DNA of 64,000 nucleotides from Lachnospiraceae bacterium (lineage in GTDB: Bacteria; Bacillota; Clostridia; Lachnospirales; Lachnospiraceae). Below are positions 26,574-37,011 of the stretch, one piece after another. The notes below the pieces were generated by a model. The model was not told the DNA's origin. It searched no databases and saw only the letters and a list, made by a program, of their open reading frames with translations. The stretch lies in NCBI GenBank assembly GCA_017619635.1, contig JAFZRZ010000040.1, positions 62,001 through 126,000 on the forward strand. Reading direction: 5' to 3'. Made by a program: the position numbers and the translations under genes. Position 1 is the stretch's first letter, and each line of letters opens with the position of its first letter.

Positions 26574-26644
26574 AATGCTGTGGCCGCTGGAATGGCATAG
26601 GTTTTCATAGACTGAAGATGATGGTTCGAGTCCATCCAGCATTA
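26574..26644 (+). tRNA. tRNA-like element, would-be anticodon TCA; possible pseudo-tRNA
   Basis: A 71-base stretch folds as a cloverleaf. The acceptor stem AATGCTG/CAGCATT is a perfect seven pairs, the T arm GATGG-TTCGAGT-CCATC is perfect with a canonical T loop, and the D arm is GCC/GGC plus a G-T pair with GG in the loop. The distance between the D and T arms is exactly right for a 17-base anticodon arm and five-base variable loop. That arm is poor, however: one mismatch (G-A), two wobbles, a T at position 37 and anticodon TCA, which would read UGA. A14 is replaced by C and CCA is not encoded. It may be a decaying tRNA or a tRNA-shaped leader element; a working tRNA is doubtful. Confidence 0.45.
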
Positions 26645-26681
26645 TTTATCAAAATATGTTTTTATATGAAAAGAGGTAAAA

Positions 26682-27530
26682 ATGAAAAGAATACTCACAA
26701 TACAGGACATATCATGTCTTGGTAAATGTTCGATAACGATCGCACTTCCCGTTATCTCTGCTATGGGAGTAGAGACAGTCATACTTCCCACTGCGGTATT
26801 ATCAACACATACGATGTTCAAAAACTTTACTGTAAAAGATCTCACCGATCAGCTAATACCCATAACCGATCACTGGAAGAATGAGAATGTGAAGTTTGAT
26901 GCCATATATACCGGTTATCTGGGTTCAGCTGAGGAGATAGAGATAGCTAAACAGATCTTTGATAAATTTGGCAGTGATGATACTCTTATCTTCATCGATC
27001 CTGTTATGGCAGACAACGGAAAACTCTATCCTGCTTTTGATCTTGAATATGCCAAGCTTAATGCATCTTTGTGTTCCAAAGCAGATATCATCGTTCCTAA
27101 CATAACAGAGGCATGCTTCATGACCGGTATCGAGTACAAAGAGAGTTATGATGAGGAATATATAAAAAAACTTCTGTCAGGTCTTATAAAACTCGGTCCG
27201 AAAATGGCTGTCATCACAGGTGTGTCTTTAAGCGAGGGAAAAACCGGTGTATATGGTTATGATACTGTAAAGAAAGAATATTTCATATATCAGAATGACC
27301 GAGTTGATGCGAGTTATCATGGTACAGGAGATCTTTTCTCCAGTATAGCTGTCGGCGCACTGCTGAGAGGACTTTCCGTTAAGGATTCTTTTAAGATCGC
27401 TGCAGATCATACCGCCGATACTATCCGTGAGACATTAAAAAACCCCGGGAAACCATGGTATGGAGTGGACTTTGAAACCACTATGCCTGATCTTATATAC
27501 ACGCTAAATGAATCATTAAAATCTTCATAG
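26682..27530 (+). CDS. Pyridoxal/pyridoxamine kinase-like protein (ribokinase fold)
   Basis: 282 residues of the PfkB/ribokinase superfamily, pyridoxal-kinase branch. It starts with KRILTIQDISCLGKCS, has a nucleotide-binding middle (FIDPVMADNGKLY, DIIVPNITEACFMTG) and the catalytic anion-hole motif HGTGDLFSS. Predicted to phosphorylate pyridoxal or pyridoxamine for PLP salvage. The ribosome site AAAGAGG precedes the ATG. It lies 38 bases after the tRNA-like element and just upstream of the trp operon, whose TrpB needs PLP; the T-box promoter is separate, so the link is contextual only. The other option is a hydroxymethylpyrimidine kinase, less likely from the motif set. Confidence 0.82.
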   Translation: MKRILTIQDISCLGKCSITIALPVISAMGVETVILPTAVLSTHTMFKNFTVKDLTDQLIPITDHWKNENVKFDAIYTGYLGSAEEIEIAKQIFDKFGSDDTLIFIDPVMADNGKLYPAFDLEYAKLNASLCSKADIIVPNITEACFMTGIEYKESYDEEYIKKLLSGLIKLGPKMAVITGVSLSEGKTGVYGYDTVKKEYFIYQNDRVDASYHGTGDLFSSIAVGALLRGLSVKDSFKIAADHTADTIRETLKNPGKPWYGVDFETTMPDLIYTLNESLKSS

Positions 27531-27594
27531 ATCTCAAATAAATGATCATCGTCTTAGTTACTCTTAACTGTCATGAGAATTTGAGAAAAAAAGC

Positions 27595-27624
27595 TTGACA
27601 AACATACAGTCATGATGTTTTAAT
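27595..27624 (+). promoter_or_regulatory. trp operon promoter
   Basis: Consensus -35 TTGACA (27595-27600), 18-base spacer and -10 TTTAAT (27619-27624). It would start transcription near 27632, at the beginning of the T-box leader. Confidence 0.8.
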
Positions 27625-27631
27625 TTAGAAA

Positions 27632-27930
27632 ACCGTTGATGAGGAGTGAGTAGTTCTTACATCACTTTATAAGAGAGAGTTGCGGATGGTGTGATCGCAG
27701 CATAAAGCGTAAGAGTGAATGGACCTCAGAGGGCGAACAGAAACGTTAATCGGAGTATGGGAGACGGAGCTGGACTCTCCGTAAATAAAAGTCAGCATAT
27801 GATGGTATGTGTTAATAAAGCTAATGCTACCGTAGTATGCATGAGTGGATGAATTATTTCATCAAGCAGGGTGGCACCGCAGGAAAAAGAACCTGTCCCG
27901 GCATTACAAGTTTTTGTAATGCCGTTTTTT
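27632..27930 (+). promoter_or_regulatory. T-box leader responding to tRNA-Trp
   Basis: About 300 untranslated bases ahead of trpC. The conserved T-box AGGGTGGCACCGC is at 27868-27880; its UGGC bulge would pair with the 3' end GCCA of a tRNA with discriminator G, as tRNA-Trp has. The likely specifier codon is TGG at 27720-27722, in the typical context GAA-TGG-A of a Stem I specifier loop. The AGAGAGAG stretch near 27672 fits the Stem I AG-rich element. Uncharged tRNA-Trp should stabilise the antiterminator and allow transcription; charged tRNA allows the terminator at 27899-27930 to form. Extent of the 5' end is inferred from the promoter. Confidence 0.93.
27899..27930 (+). terminator. T-box controlled terminator
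   Basis: Stem CGGCATTACAA (27899-27909) / TTGTAATGCCG (27914-27924) with loop GTTT and T6. Its 5' part lies just 3' of the T-box element and competes with the antiterminator. Confidence 0.92.
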
Positions 27931-27949
27931 ATTGCTTAGGAGAAAAATC

Positions 27950-28732
27950 ATGATTCTGGATAAGATTGTTGAAGATAAGAAAGTAAGACTTGTTGAACAC
28001 AAGGCCCGTGTAAGCGAGGCGCAAATAAGAAGGGAGGCCGAAAACATCATAAAAGATGGTGATGTCAGAGTTAATCTCTTTCATAATGCACTTGCTTTGG
28101 ACGGTATATCGATCATAGGTGAGTTCAAAAAAGCTTCACCAAGTCTTGGTAAGATCGATTCAAAGATAGATCTGATGGAAAGGATAGATGAGTATAATGC
28201 CTCAGTCGATGCGATATCGTGTCTTACTGAAGAAGATCACTTTAACGGAAATATTGAGTATCTCAAACAGATAAGAAATGTCTCACTCTTACCGATTCTG
28301 AGAAAAGACTTCATGATAGATGAGTATCAGTTCTATGAAGCAAGAGTGATCGGTGCCGATGCAATACTTCTTATAACAGCGATCTTAGATGATGCACAGA
28401 TGAGAGACTTTTACCAGCTTGCAAGAGAATTAAAACTCGATGTACTGGTTGAAACTCATGATGAATACGAGATAGAAAGAGCATTAAAGATAGATCCGAG
28501 AATAATAGGAGTCAATAACAGAAACCTAAAAGACTTCTCAATATCCCTTGAAAACACGGGAAGATTAAAGAAATATATCCCGGATAACAAGATAAGTGTT
28601 GCCGAGAGCGGCATAATGAATGACAGTGATGTTGAATATCTTAAAGAAGTAGGTGTCGATGCTTTTCTTATAGGAAGAGCATTTATGGAAAGCGAGAATC
28701 CCAAAGAACTCGCACTGCGGTGGAAAAAATGA
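27950..28732 (+). CDS. trpC: Indole-3-glycerol phosphate synthase
   Basis: Closes the ring of CdRP to give indole-3-glycerol phosphate. TIM-barrel protein of 260 residues with the family motifs IIGEFKKASPSLGKI, LLPILRKDFMIDEYQ, GVNNRNLKDF and VAESGI. The ATG at 27950 follows TAGGAGA at a good distance; a TTG at 27932 in the same frame is rejected. It is the first gene after the T-box. Its stop overlaps the trpF start (ATGA). Confidence 0.95.
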   Translation: MILDKIVEDKKVRLVEHKARVSEAQIRREAENIIKDGDVRVNLFHNALALDGISIIGEFKKASPSLGKIDSKIDLMERIDEYNASVDAISCLTEEDHFNGNIEYLKQIRNVSLLPILRKDFMIDEYQFYEARVIGADAILLITAILDDAQMRDFYQLARELKLDVLVETHDEYEIERALKIDPRIIGVNNRNLKDFSISLENTGRLKKYIPDNKISVAESGIMNDSDVEYLKEVGVDAFLIGRAFMESENPKELALRWKK

Positions 28733-29394
28733 TAAAGATAAAGATTTGTGGAATAACAAGATTGGAAGAGGTCGAATATCTCAATGAAGAGCATGTGGAT
28801 TATGCCGGCTTTGTTATATACGAAAACAGTAAGAGATATATAACTGTTGAAAGAGCGGCTGCTATAGCTGAATCACTTGATCCTGACATCAAAAAAGTTG
28901 CAGTCACCGTATCTCCCGATATCGAACTGCTAAAAGAGATCGAAGCTAACGGATTTGATATCATACAGGTTCACAAAGGACTCAGCAATGCAGTCATTGA
29001 TGCAGCAACGATCCCGATATGGTATGCAGTTAACGCCACGGATACAGGTCATATGACCATGACTCTCGAATGGATACGCCAGTTACCCATCAGGCTCGGT
29101 GCAAAAATAGAAGCACTTGTTATGGATGCTCCGGAATTTGGAAGCGGACAGACATTTGACTGGCATAAGAGTAAGAGGATGTTAAAAGCAGGTACCCTGT
29201 CACCGCCGACAGAAGACAGGCTCTTTACCAAGAAGTTCGTTTTGGCAGGCGGTCTTACTCCCGAGAATGTTTCAGAGGGAATAGAGATATTTAATCCTGA
29301 TATCGTTGATGTAAGTTCATCGGTTGAAGGAGAGGACGGTAAAGACAAAGACAAGATATCAGCATTCGTGAATGCTGTAAGATCTGTAGGATAA
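28729..29394 (+). CDS. trpF: Phosphoribosylanthranilate isomerase
   Basis: Amadori rearrangement of PRA to CdRP, the step before TrpC. 221 residues; begins IKICGITRLEEVEYL with the catalytic cysteine of the KICG motif, and ends with the phosphate-binding LAGGLTPENV and VDVSSSVEG segments. Start at 28729 overlaps the trpC stop by four bases; a GTG at 28720 is less likely. A variable region near 95-150 is somewhat longer than in short family members. Confidence 0.93.
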   Translation: MIKIKICGITRLEEVEYLNEEHVDYAGFVIYENSKRYITVERAAAIAESLDPDIKKVAVTVSPDIELLKEIEANGFDIIQVHKGLSNAVIDAATIPIWYAVNATDTGHMTMTLEWIRQLPIRLGAKIEALVMDAPEFGSGQTFDWHKSKRMLKAGTLSPPTEDRLFTKKFVLAGGLTPENVSEGIEIFNPDIVDVSSSVEGEDGKDKDKISAFVNAVRSVG

Positions 29395-29409
29395 CGAAAG
29401 GATACTATT

Positions 29410-30597
29410 ATGAATAAGAAAGCATATTACGGGGAATACGGCGGACAGTTCGTTTCAGAATCACTGATGAACACACTTGATGAGATCGACAAGGCTTTTG
29501 AGGAAGCCATCCGCGATCCCGAGTTTATAAAACAATATCATTATTATCTTAAGCAGTATGTTGGAAGAGAGACACCTTTGTACCTGGCAGAGAGACTCAG
29601 TGAGAAATACGGAACAAAGATCTACTTAAAGAGAGAGGATCTCAACCACACAGGTGCCCATAAGATCAACAACGTTATAGGTCAGATCCTTCTTGCAAAG
29701 CGTATGGGTAAAAAGAAGATCATAGCTGAGACAGGTGCAGGTCAGCACGGTGTCGCAACTGCAACGGGAGCAGCACTCTTCAACATGGAATGCACCGTAT
29801 ACATGGGCAAAGAGGATGTTAAGCGCCAGGCATTGAATGTTATGAGAATGGAGATGTTAGGTGCAAAGGTTGTGGCCGTTGAATCAGGAAGCAACACTTT
29901 AAAGGATGCGACAAACGAGGCCATAAGGACATGGGCCAAGACAGCTGAGGATACCTTCTATATCATCGGTTCCGCTATCGGTCCTTACCCTTATCCAAAG
30001 ATGGTAAAGGAATTCCAGGCAGTCATAAGCAGGGAAGCAAAGAAACAGCATTTTGAGGCTGAGGGAAAACTTCCGGATGTTGTAATGGCGTGTGTCGGAG
30101 GCGGTTCAAATTCGATCGGAATGTTTGCAGATTTCATTGATGAACCATCAGTTGAGCTTATCGGTGTTGAAGCAGCCGGCAAGGGAATAGATACAATGGA
30201 ACATGCGGCATCAATGGCAAAAGGACGTCCCGGAGTACTTCACGGAACACGTTCATATCTGCTTCAGGATGAGGATGGAAATATCCAGCTTGCACATTCA
30301 ATATCTGCAGGCCTTGATTATCCAGGTGTCGGTCCTGAACATGCTTACCTTCATGATACAGGAAGAGCAAAATATGTTCCGATAACAGATACCGAAGCAA
30401 TGGATGCACTTATGGAACTCACCCAGACAGAAGGTATCATACCCGCGATCGAAAGTGCACATGCTGTTGCTTATGCCTTTAAGAAAGCAAAGGAAATGAC
30501 ACCTGACCAGTCGATGATCATCTGTCTTTCGGGAAGAGGCGACAAGGATGTTAATACCATATCCGATTATCTAGCAGGTAAAGGATATCTTAACTGA
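29410..30597 (+). CDS. trpB: Tryptophan synthase beta chain
   Basis: PLP enzyme joining indole and serine. 395 residues of the TrpB1 type. The PLP lysine is in [10 protein letters not shown], the glycine loop is [10 protein letters not shown], and the phosphate-binding region is [10 protein letters not shown]. Sits 15 bases after trpF and 17 before trpA, the partner subunit. Confidence 0.97.
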   Translation: MNKKAYYGEYGGQFVSESLMNTLDEIDKAFEEAIRDPEFIKQYHYYLKQYVGRETPLYLAERLSEKYGTKIYLKREDLNHTGAHKINNVIGQILLAKRMGKKKIIAETGAGQHGVATATGAALFNMECTVYMGKEDVKRQALNVMRMEMLGAKVVAVESGSNTLKDATNEAIRTWAKTAEDTFYIIGSAIGPYPYPKMVKEFQAVISREAKKQHFEAEGKLPDVVMACVGGGSNSIGMFADFIDEPSVELIGVEAAGKGIDTMEHAASMAKGRPGVLHGTRSYLLQDEDGNIQLAHSISAGLDYPGVGPEHAYLHDTGRAKYVPITDTEAMDALMELTQTEGIIPAIESAHAVAYAFKKAKEMTPDQSMIICLSGRGDKDVNTISDYLAGKGYLN

Positions 30598-30614
30598 TCA
30601 TAAAGGAGATTGTT

Positions 30615-31409
30615 ATGGCTAAGAATCGAATAGAGGCTCATCTTGAAAGCCTCAAAGAAAAGAACGAAAAAGCATTTATCACATATATCACTGCCGGTCT
30701 ACCAAATATGGAAAAGACCGCTGAAATACTAAAAGCTCAGAATGACACTGACATAATAGAACTAGGAATACCTTTCTCAGATCCCATAGCGGACGGCCCG
30801 GTGATCCAGCAAGCAAGTTATGAAGCGATCTTAAACGGCGCGAGTGTTGCAAAGACATTTGAGCTGATGAAAAACCTAAGAAATGAAGGTTTTGAAAAAC
30901 CGATTGTATTCATGCTCTATTACAACACCATCGTCAACATGGGAACAGAGAATTTTGTTAAGAGATGTAGAGAAAGCGGTGTGGACGGTCTTATAGTACC
31001 AGACCTTCCTTTTGAGGAACAGGAAAGCTTAAACGAAGTTCTTAAAGGTGATGACACAACGATACTTATACAGCTTGTTTCACCTGTATCAAAAGAAAGA
31101 ATACCCCAGATACTTAAAGATGCAAGAGGATTTGTATACTGTGTCTCATCTATGGGTGTAACAGGACAGTCGGCAGATTTTCATAAGGAAGTAAAGGAAT
31201 ATCTTTCATACGTAAAGAACATATCAAAGATACCGGTAATGATGGGCTTTGGTATAAGAGAAGCAAAAGATGTTAAAGAAATGAAGGATCTTATAGACGG
31301 AGCGATCGTCGGATCATATTTCATAAACATAATGAGAGAGAATGATTTCAATGCAAATTCCGCAAAAGAATATTCGGAAAGATTTAAAAGAGAATTAAAC
31401 GCACTGTAA
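30615..31409 (+). CDS. trpA: Tryptophan synthase alpha chain
   Basis: Cleaves indole-3-glycerol phosphate and channels indole to TrpB. 264-residue TIM barrel with catalytic glutamate in DIIELGIPFSDPIADGP and the conserved GLIVPDLP and MMGFGI segments. AAAGGAG lies upstream of the start. The usual alpha-beta complex is expected from adjacency. Confidence 0.96.
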   Translation: MAKNRIEAHLESLKEKNEKAFITYITAGLPNMEKTAEILKAQNDTDIIELGIPFSDPIADGPVIQQASYEAILNGASVAKTFELMKNLRNEGFEKPIVFMLYYNTIVNMGTENFVKRCRESGVDGLIVPDLPFEEQESLNEVLKGDDTTILIQLVSPVSKERIPQILKDARGFVYCVSSMGVTGQSADFHKEVKEYLSYVKNISKIPVMMGFGIREAKDVKEMKDLIDGAIVGSYFINIMRENDFNANSAKEYSERFKRELNAL

Positions 31410-31433
31410 AAGTAAAAAACGGAGGATAAAGAA

Positions 31434-32456
31434 ATGATTAAGGAAGCGATCGAAAAAATAGTTTTAAGAGAAGATCTTACATATGATGAAGCATACACAG
31501 TAATGAACGAGATAATGGACGGTCAGTCAACGCCCACTCAGAATGCAGCATTCTTAGCCGCTCTTTCAACAAAGTCAGCTAAAGCAGAGACCATTGACGA
31601 GATCAAGGGATGTGCGGTTGCAATGAGAGAGCATGCATTAAAGTGTGACACAAAAGCCATGGAGACACTTGAGATCGTTGGTACAGGCGGTGACAGAGCC
31701 GGAAGCTTTAACATCTCAACAACAACAGCTTTTGTTACTGCAGCTGCAGGTGTCAAAGTCGCTAAACACGGAAACAGGGCAGCATCATCAAAATCAGGTA
31801 CAGCTGACTGTCTCGAAGCACTTGGTGCAAATATCGCACTTGAACCCGAAAAGTGCGTTGAACTTCTTGAAAAGACAGGTTTCTGTTTCTTCTTCGCACA
31901 GAAATATCACACATCAATGAAATATGTAGGAGCAATTCGTAAAGAGCTAGGTTTCAGGACTGTGTTCAACATCTTGGGACCTCTCACAAATCCGGCAAAT
32001 CCTTCAATGATACTTCTTGGCGTTTATGATGAATATCTTATTGAGCCCCTCGCAAGAGTCCTTTACGGAATGGGTGTTAAAAAAGGAATGGTAGTTTACG
32101 GAAGAGAAAAACTCGATGAGATCTCATGTGTCGGCGAGACTGCTGTATGCGAGTTTGAAAAAGGCAGATACACAACATATGAGATAAAGCCTGAGGATTT
32201 CGGATTCGAGGCATGTGAGAAAGCAGATCTTGTCGGAGGAACACCTGAGGAGAATGCAAATATCACAAGAAACATCCTTAACGGAACCGATAAAGGTCCC
32301 AAGAGAAATACAGTACTCATGAATGCCGGTGCCGCTCTTTATATAGCAGGCAAGGCAGCATCACTTGAAGAAGGCGTTAAGCTTGCAGCTGAGCTTATCG
32401 ACAGTGGCAAGGCATATGAAGCAATGGAAAGGTTTGTTGAGGAGTCTAATAAATGA
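31434..32456 (+). CDS. trpD: Anthranilate phosphoribosyltransferase
   Basis: Adds phosphoribose from PRPP to anthranilate. 340 residues; PRPP-binding [14 protein letters not shown], the [12 protein letters not shown] motif and GPLTNPANP are all present. It is a stand-alone enzyme, not fused to TrpG. In this operon it lies after trpA and overlaps trpE by four bases, an unusual position. Confidence 0.96.
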   Translation: MIKEAIEKIVLREDLTYDEAYTVMNEIMDGQSTPTQNAAFLAALSTKSAKAETIDEIKGCAVAMREHALKCDTKAMETLEIVGTGGDRAGSFNISTTTAFVTAAAGVKVAKHGNRAASSKSGTADCLEALGANIALEPEKCVELLEKTGFCFFFAQKYHTSMKYVGAIRKELGFRTVFNILGPLTNPANPSMILLGVYDEYLIEPLARVLYGMGVKKGMVVYGREKLDEISCVGETAVCEFEKGRYTTYEIKPEDFGFEACEKADLVGGTPEENANITRNILNGTDKGPKRNTVLMNAGAALYIAGKAASLEEGVKLAAELIDSGKAYEAMERFVEESNK

Positions 32457-33913
32457 TACCTTCAAGAGAAGAATTATTTAATTACAAAGAGCAGTACAGA
32501 TATGTTCCGGTTAAGAAAGAGATCCTATCAGATATCAGAACCCCGATAGAGGTTTTAAGGATCCTTAAGGGAAAGAGTGAACACGTATATCTTCTTGAAA
32601 GTGTTGAGGATCAGGTCAACTGGGGAAGATACACATTCATGGGATTTAATCCGAAGATGTGCATCACCTGTGACGACGGTGAGATCAAGATCACTGATGA
32701 TAAAGGTGAAACCATCTTAAAAGAGCATGTTGATCATCCCGCTGTACATATTAAGAGGATAGTTGAGGAGCACAAATGTCCCAGTATTGAAGGATTCCCT
32801 ACTTTCACAGGCGGTCTTGTCGGATACTTTGCTTATGATTACATCAAGTACAGCGAACCAAAGTTAAAGCTTGATGCGGCTGACGAGGAGCAGTTTAAGG
32901 ATGTGGACCTGATGCTCTTTGACAAAGTGATCTGTTTTGATAATCTCAGACAAAAGATAATCATAACCGCACTTGTTGATCTTAATGATATAGAAAACGG
33001 TTATAAGGAAGCTGAAAGCTCGATAGATTCGATAATAGATCTTATAGAAAATGGTACTCCCGCAAAGATTGAGCCCGGTGTTTTAAAATCTGATTACAGG
33101 GCACTCTTCAGTGAGCAGGAATACTGTGAGATGGTCGAGAAGGCAAAGAGATATATCTACGAGGGCGACATCTTCCAGGTTGTTCTCTCAAACAGACTCG
33201 AAGCTGATTTTGAAGGAAGTCTTTTTGATACATACAGACTTTTAAGAACTATCAATCCTTCACCTTACATGTTCTATTTTTCAGGTGATGACATTGAGGT
33301 CGCTGGAGCTTCCCCGGAGACACTTGTCAAATGTGAGGATGGGATCCTTCATACCTTCCCGCTAGCAGGAACGAGGCCCAGAGGAAAGAATGCTTCAGAA
33401 GACCGTACACTTGAAAAAGAACTTCTGGCTGATGAAAAAGAAAAAGCAGAGCACAACATGCTCGTTGATCTTGGAAGAAACGATATAGGAAGAATAAGTG
33501 AGTTTGGCTCAGTTGAAGTAGAGGAATATATGACTGTCCAGCGTTACTCACATGTAATGCATATCGGTTCTACCGTAAAAGGAAGATTAAGATCAGATCT
33601 TAAGGCAACTGATGCCGTTGATTCCATACTTCCCGCAGGAACACTTTCAGGTGCTCCAAAGATCCGAGCTTGCGAGATAATAAACGAGCTCGAAAACAAT
33701 AAAAGAGGCATCTATGGCGGTGCTATCGGTTATATAGACTTTACGGGTAATCTTGATACCTGTATCGCTATAAGGATAGCATTTAAGAAAAACGGTAAAG
33801 TGTTTGTAAGATCCGGAGCCGGAATAGTAGCCGATTCAGTACCTCAAAACGAATTCCGTGAATGCATAAACAAAGCCAAGGCTGTGATGACGGCTGTTAA
33901 GAACCAGGCATAA
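32453..33913 (+). CDS. trpE: Anthranilate synthase component I
   Basis: Makes anthranilate from chorismate with ammonia supplied by TrpG. 486 residues; the N-terminal YLLESVE segment corresponds to the tryptophan feedback site (LLES), and the C-terminal chorismate-binding part shows [27 protein letters not shown] and [11 protein letters not shown]. Overlaps trpD (ATGA) and is followed after 12 bases by trpG. Not a para-aminobenzoate synthase, given the LLES motif and operon. Confidence 0.96.
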   Translation: MIPSREELFNYKEQYRYVPVKKEILSDIRTPIEVLRILKGKSEHVYLLESVEDQVNWGRYTFMGFNPKMCITCDDGEIKITDDKGETILKEHVDHPAVHIKRIVEEHKCPSIEGFPTFTGGLVGYFAYDYIKYSEPKLKLDAADEEQFKDVDLMLFDKVICFDNLRQKIIITALVDLNDIENGYKEAESSIDSIIDLIENGTPAKIEPGVLKSDYRALFSEQEYCEMVEKAKRYIYEGDIFQVVLSNRLEADFEGSLFDTYRLLRTINPSPYMFYFSGDDIEVAGASPETLVKCEDGILHTFPLAGTRPRGKNASEDRTLEKELLADEKEKAEHNMLVDLGRNDIGRISEFGSVEVEEYMTVQRYSHVMHIGSTVKGRLRSDLKATDAVDSILPAGTLSGAPKIRACEIINELENNKRGIYGGAIGYIDFTGNLDTCIAIRIAFKKNGKVFVRSGAGIVADSVPQNEFRECINKAKAVMTAVKNQA

Positions 33914-33925
33914 AGGAGAAAAGAC

Positions 33926-34492
33926 ATGATCCTTTTGATCGATAATTACGACAGTTTTTCATATAATCTGTATCAGTTTATCGGAACGATCAACACTGAT
34001 ATAAAAGTCATCAGAAATGATGAGCTAACACCCGATGAGATCGATGCATTAAATCCCACGCATATCGTGATATCACCCGGTCCGGGTAAGCCTCACGATG
34101 CGGGTGTATGCGAGGATGTCATAAAAACTCTCGGTAGCAGATATCCGATCCTCGGCGTATGTCTTGGTCATCAGGCCATATGCGAGGTATACGGCGCTAC
34201 AGTCACTCATGCATCAAGACTGATGCACGGTAAGATGAGTGTTGCACATATCGATGTTTCATCAAAGCTCTTTAAAGGTCTTGATAAAGACATCGAGGTC
34301 GCAAGATATCATTCACTCGCTGCCGTAAAAGAGACGCTTCCCGAGTGTCTTAAGGTAACGGCTGTAACAGACGACGGTGAGGTAATGGCGGTTGAACATA
34401 AAGAATACAATGTATTCGGAGTTCAGTTCCATCCTGAGTCAATACTCACGCCGGACGGCATGACGATAATCCGAAATTTCCTTGCTATTTAA
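33926..34492 (+). CDS. trpG: Anthranilate synthase component II (glutamine amidotransferase)
   Basis: Class I glutamine amidotransferase of 188 residues giving ammonia to TrpE. The nucleophile cysteine is in GVCLGHQAI and the His/Glu pair in QFHPESI. Last gene of the trp operon; a new consensus promoter starts six bases after its stop, with no terminator visible, so read-through into ilvN is possible. Some such subunits also serve PABA synthase. Confidence 0.95.
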   Translation: MILLIDNYDSFSYNLYQFIGTINTDIKVIRNDELTPDEIDALNPTHIVISPGPGKPHDAGVCEDVIKTLGSRYPILGVCLGHQAICEVYGATVTHASRLMHGKMSVAHIDVSSKLFKGLDKDIEVARYHSLAAVKETLPECLKVTAVTDDGEVMAVEHKEYNVFGVQFHPESILTPDGMTIIRNFLAI

Positions 34493-34497
34493 ACTCG

Positions 34498-34526
34498 TTG
34501 ACAATGAAATAATAGATTTATATAAT
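34498..34526 (+). promoter_or_regulatory. Consensus sigma-A promoter for ilvN-ilvC
   Basis: Perfect TTGACA (34498-34503) and TATAAT (34521-34526) with an exact 17-base spacer. It lies in the 81-base gap after trpG and gives independent expression of the following genes. Confidence 0.92.
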
Positions 34527-34573
34527 AGGAAATGAGCGTTTTTTAAGATTATAAAGAGGGAACGGTACGGATA

Positions 34574-35080
34574 ATGAAAAGAAAAGTATTTCAGTTACTT
34601 GTAGAGAATACATCGGGAGTATTGAGCAGGATCTCCGGATTGTTTTCAAGAAGAGGCTATAACATTGAATCTATAACTGCAGGTGTTACAGCTGATCCTA
34701 AGGTTTCCCGTATTACCATAGTAGCAAGCGGAGACGACGAGATACTCGAACAGATCGAGAAACAGGTTGCAAAACTTGTTGATGTCTGTGATGTAAAGGA
34801 ACTCAAACCCGAACAGAGTGTTTATCGTGAGCTTGCTCTTATTAAGGTTAAAGTTGATGCGAAGTCAAGGGAAGGTGTAATAAGCCTTGCCAATGTCTTC
34901 AGAGCTAACATAATCGATGTTTCTCCGGAAGGTCTTATCATAGAGATCACCGGTGGTCAGGATAAGATAGAAGCATTCATAAGTCTTCTTAGCGGTTATG
35001 AGATCCTTGAGCTTGCCCGCACAGGTATCGCAGGTCTTAGAAGAGGAACAGACGATATAGTTTATCCTAAGGTAGATTAA
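34574..35080 (+). CDS. ilvN: Acetolactate synthase small (regulatory) subunit, copy 2
   Basis: 168 residues; N-terminal ACT domain (FQLLVENTSGVLSRISGLFSRR) and full C-terminal part. No catalytic subunit gene is adjacent, so it would act with IlvB from 19710 or another catalytic copy outside the window. It is diverged from copy 1 but shares the same domain plan. A strong promoter precedes it and ilvC follows after about 80 bases. Confidence 0.92.
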   Translation: MKRKVFQLLVENTSGVLSRISGLFSRRGYNIESITAGVTADPKVSRITIVASGDDEILEQIEKQVAKLVDVCDVKELKPEQSVYRELALIKVKVDAKSREGVISLANVFRANIIDVSPEGLIIEITGGQDKIEAFISLLSGYEILELARTGIAGLRRGTDDIVYPKVD

Positions 35081-35107
35081 CGTTCATTACTTGGGTCACC
35101 AAGATAA

Positions 35108-36184
<1,077 letters not shown>

Positions 36185-36212
36185 TCGCTTCTTTTACAGT
36201 ATATCTAAGGAT

Positions 36213-36236
36213 AGAGAGCCAGGTGGCTCTCTTTTC
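36213..36236 (+). terminator. Intrinsic terminator after ilvC
   Basis: Stem AGAGAGCC (36213-36220) / GGCTCTCT (36225-36232) with loop AGGT and a short T-rich tail. Confidence 0.85.
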
Positions 36237-36251
36237 TTTATCTTTGATTTA

Positions 36252-36260
36252 TGATATAAT
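36252..36260 (+). promoter_or_regulatory. Extended -10 promoter for the ABC exporter genes
   Basis: TGATATAAT is an extended -10 (TGn-TATAAT) with no clear -35, placed 32 bases before the ATPase start and just after the ilvC terminator. Confidence 0.6.
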
Positions 36261-36291
36261 GTCTGTGTTTGTTTGGATTTACGGGTAAGAT

Positions 36292-36957
36292 ATGTTAAAG
36301 GCTGAAAACATATATAAAAGCTACGGAAAAAAAGAAGTTTTAAAGGGTGCCTCGATAAGTGTCATGCCAGGAGAGATATCTGCTCTCGTCGGTAAGAACG
36401 GATGTGGAAAATCCACACTTTTGCAGATAATAACAGGTACCATGAAGGCTGATAAGGCTGAGATCACTTTTTTTGGTAAGGATGCCTGTAAAGACAGCAG
36501 AGTGTTTTCAAAATATGCAGGATATGTCCCGCAGGATGATCCTTTGTTTGATGAACTCACTGTAAAGGATAACCTTAAATTCTGGGCCGCAGGCATAAAA
36601 GATCCCGATCTTAGTGTCATAGAGCAGTTTGGCTTAAAGGATCTTATGAACACAAAAGTTTCTGCTCTGTCAGGAGGAATGAAGCGAAGGCTGACAATAG
36701 CCAGCACCCTTCAGAGAAAACCGCCTGTGCTCATACTTGATGAGCCGACATCATCCCTTGATCTTTATTATCAGGAAAGCATCAGGGAATGGATGAAGGA
36801 TTATGTTTCAAGAAACGGTACGGTAGTCCTTTCCACACACAATGAGAAAGAGATACTGATGGCCGATACCGTATGGCTTTTCAATGACGGAAAGACAAAA
36901 AAGATAACCAAAGAAGAACTCGACATGGATGATATCAGAAGAGCGATCTCTTCGTGA
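36292..36957 (+). CDS. ABC transporter ATP-binding protein
   Basis: 221 residues with all ATPase motifs: Walker A GKNGCGKST (35-43 region), Q-loop in GYVPQDD, signature LSGGMKRRL, Walker B VLILDEPTSSLD and the switch histidine STHNEKE. It is of the short exporter type working with ABC-2 permeases, which are encoded at 38635 and 39819. A weak ribosome site precedes the start. Substrate unknown. Confidence 0.93.
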   Translation: MLKAENIYKSYGKKEVLKGASISVMPGEISALVGKNGCGKSTLLQIITGTMKADKAEITFFGKDACKDSRVFSKYAGYVPQDDPLFDELTVKDNLKFWAAGIKDPDLSVIEQFGLKDLMNTKVSALSGGMKRRLTIASTLQRKPPVLILDEPTSSLDLYYQESIREWMKDYVSRNGTVVLSTHNEKEILMADTVWLFNDGKTKKITKEELDMDDIRRAISS

Positions 36958-37011
36958 TCCGGTCGTTTTCTATAGATTCACTTGAAAGAAGAATGTGGAG
37001 GAGATTTTATT

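Noticed and set aside
26599..26615. Other registers of the tRNA-like anticodon loop giving CAT or TTC
   Set aside because: Both give even poorer anticodon stems (at most two pairs) and break the standard inter-arm spacing.
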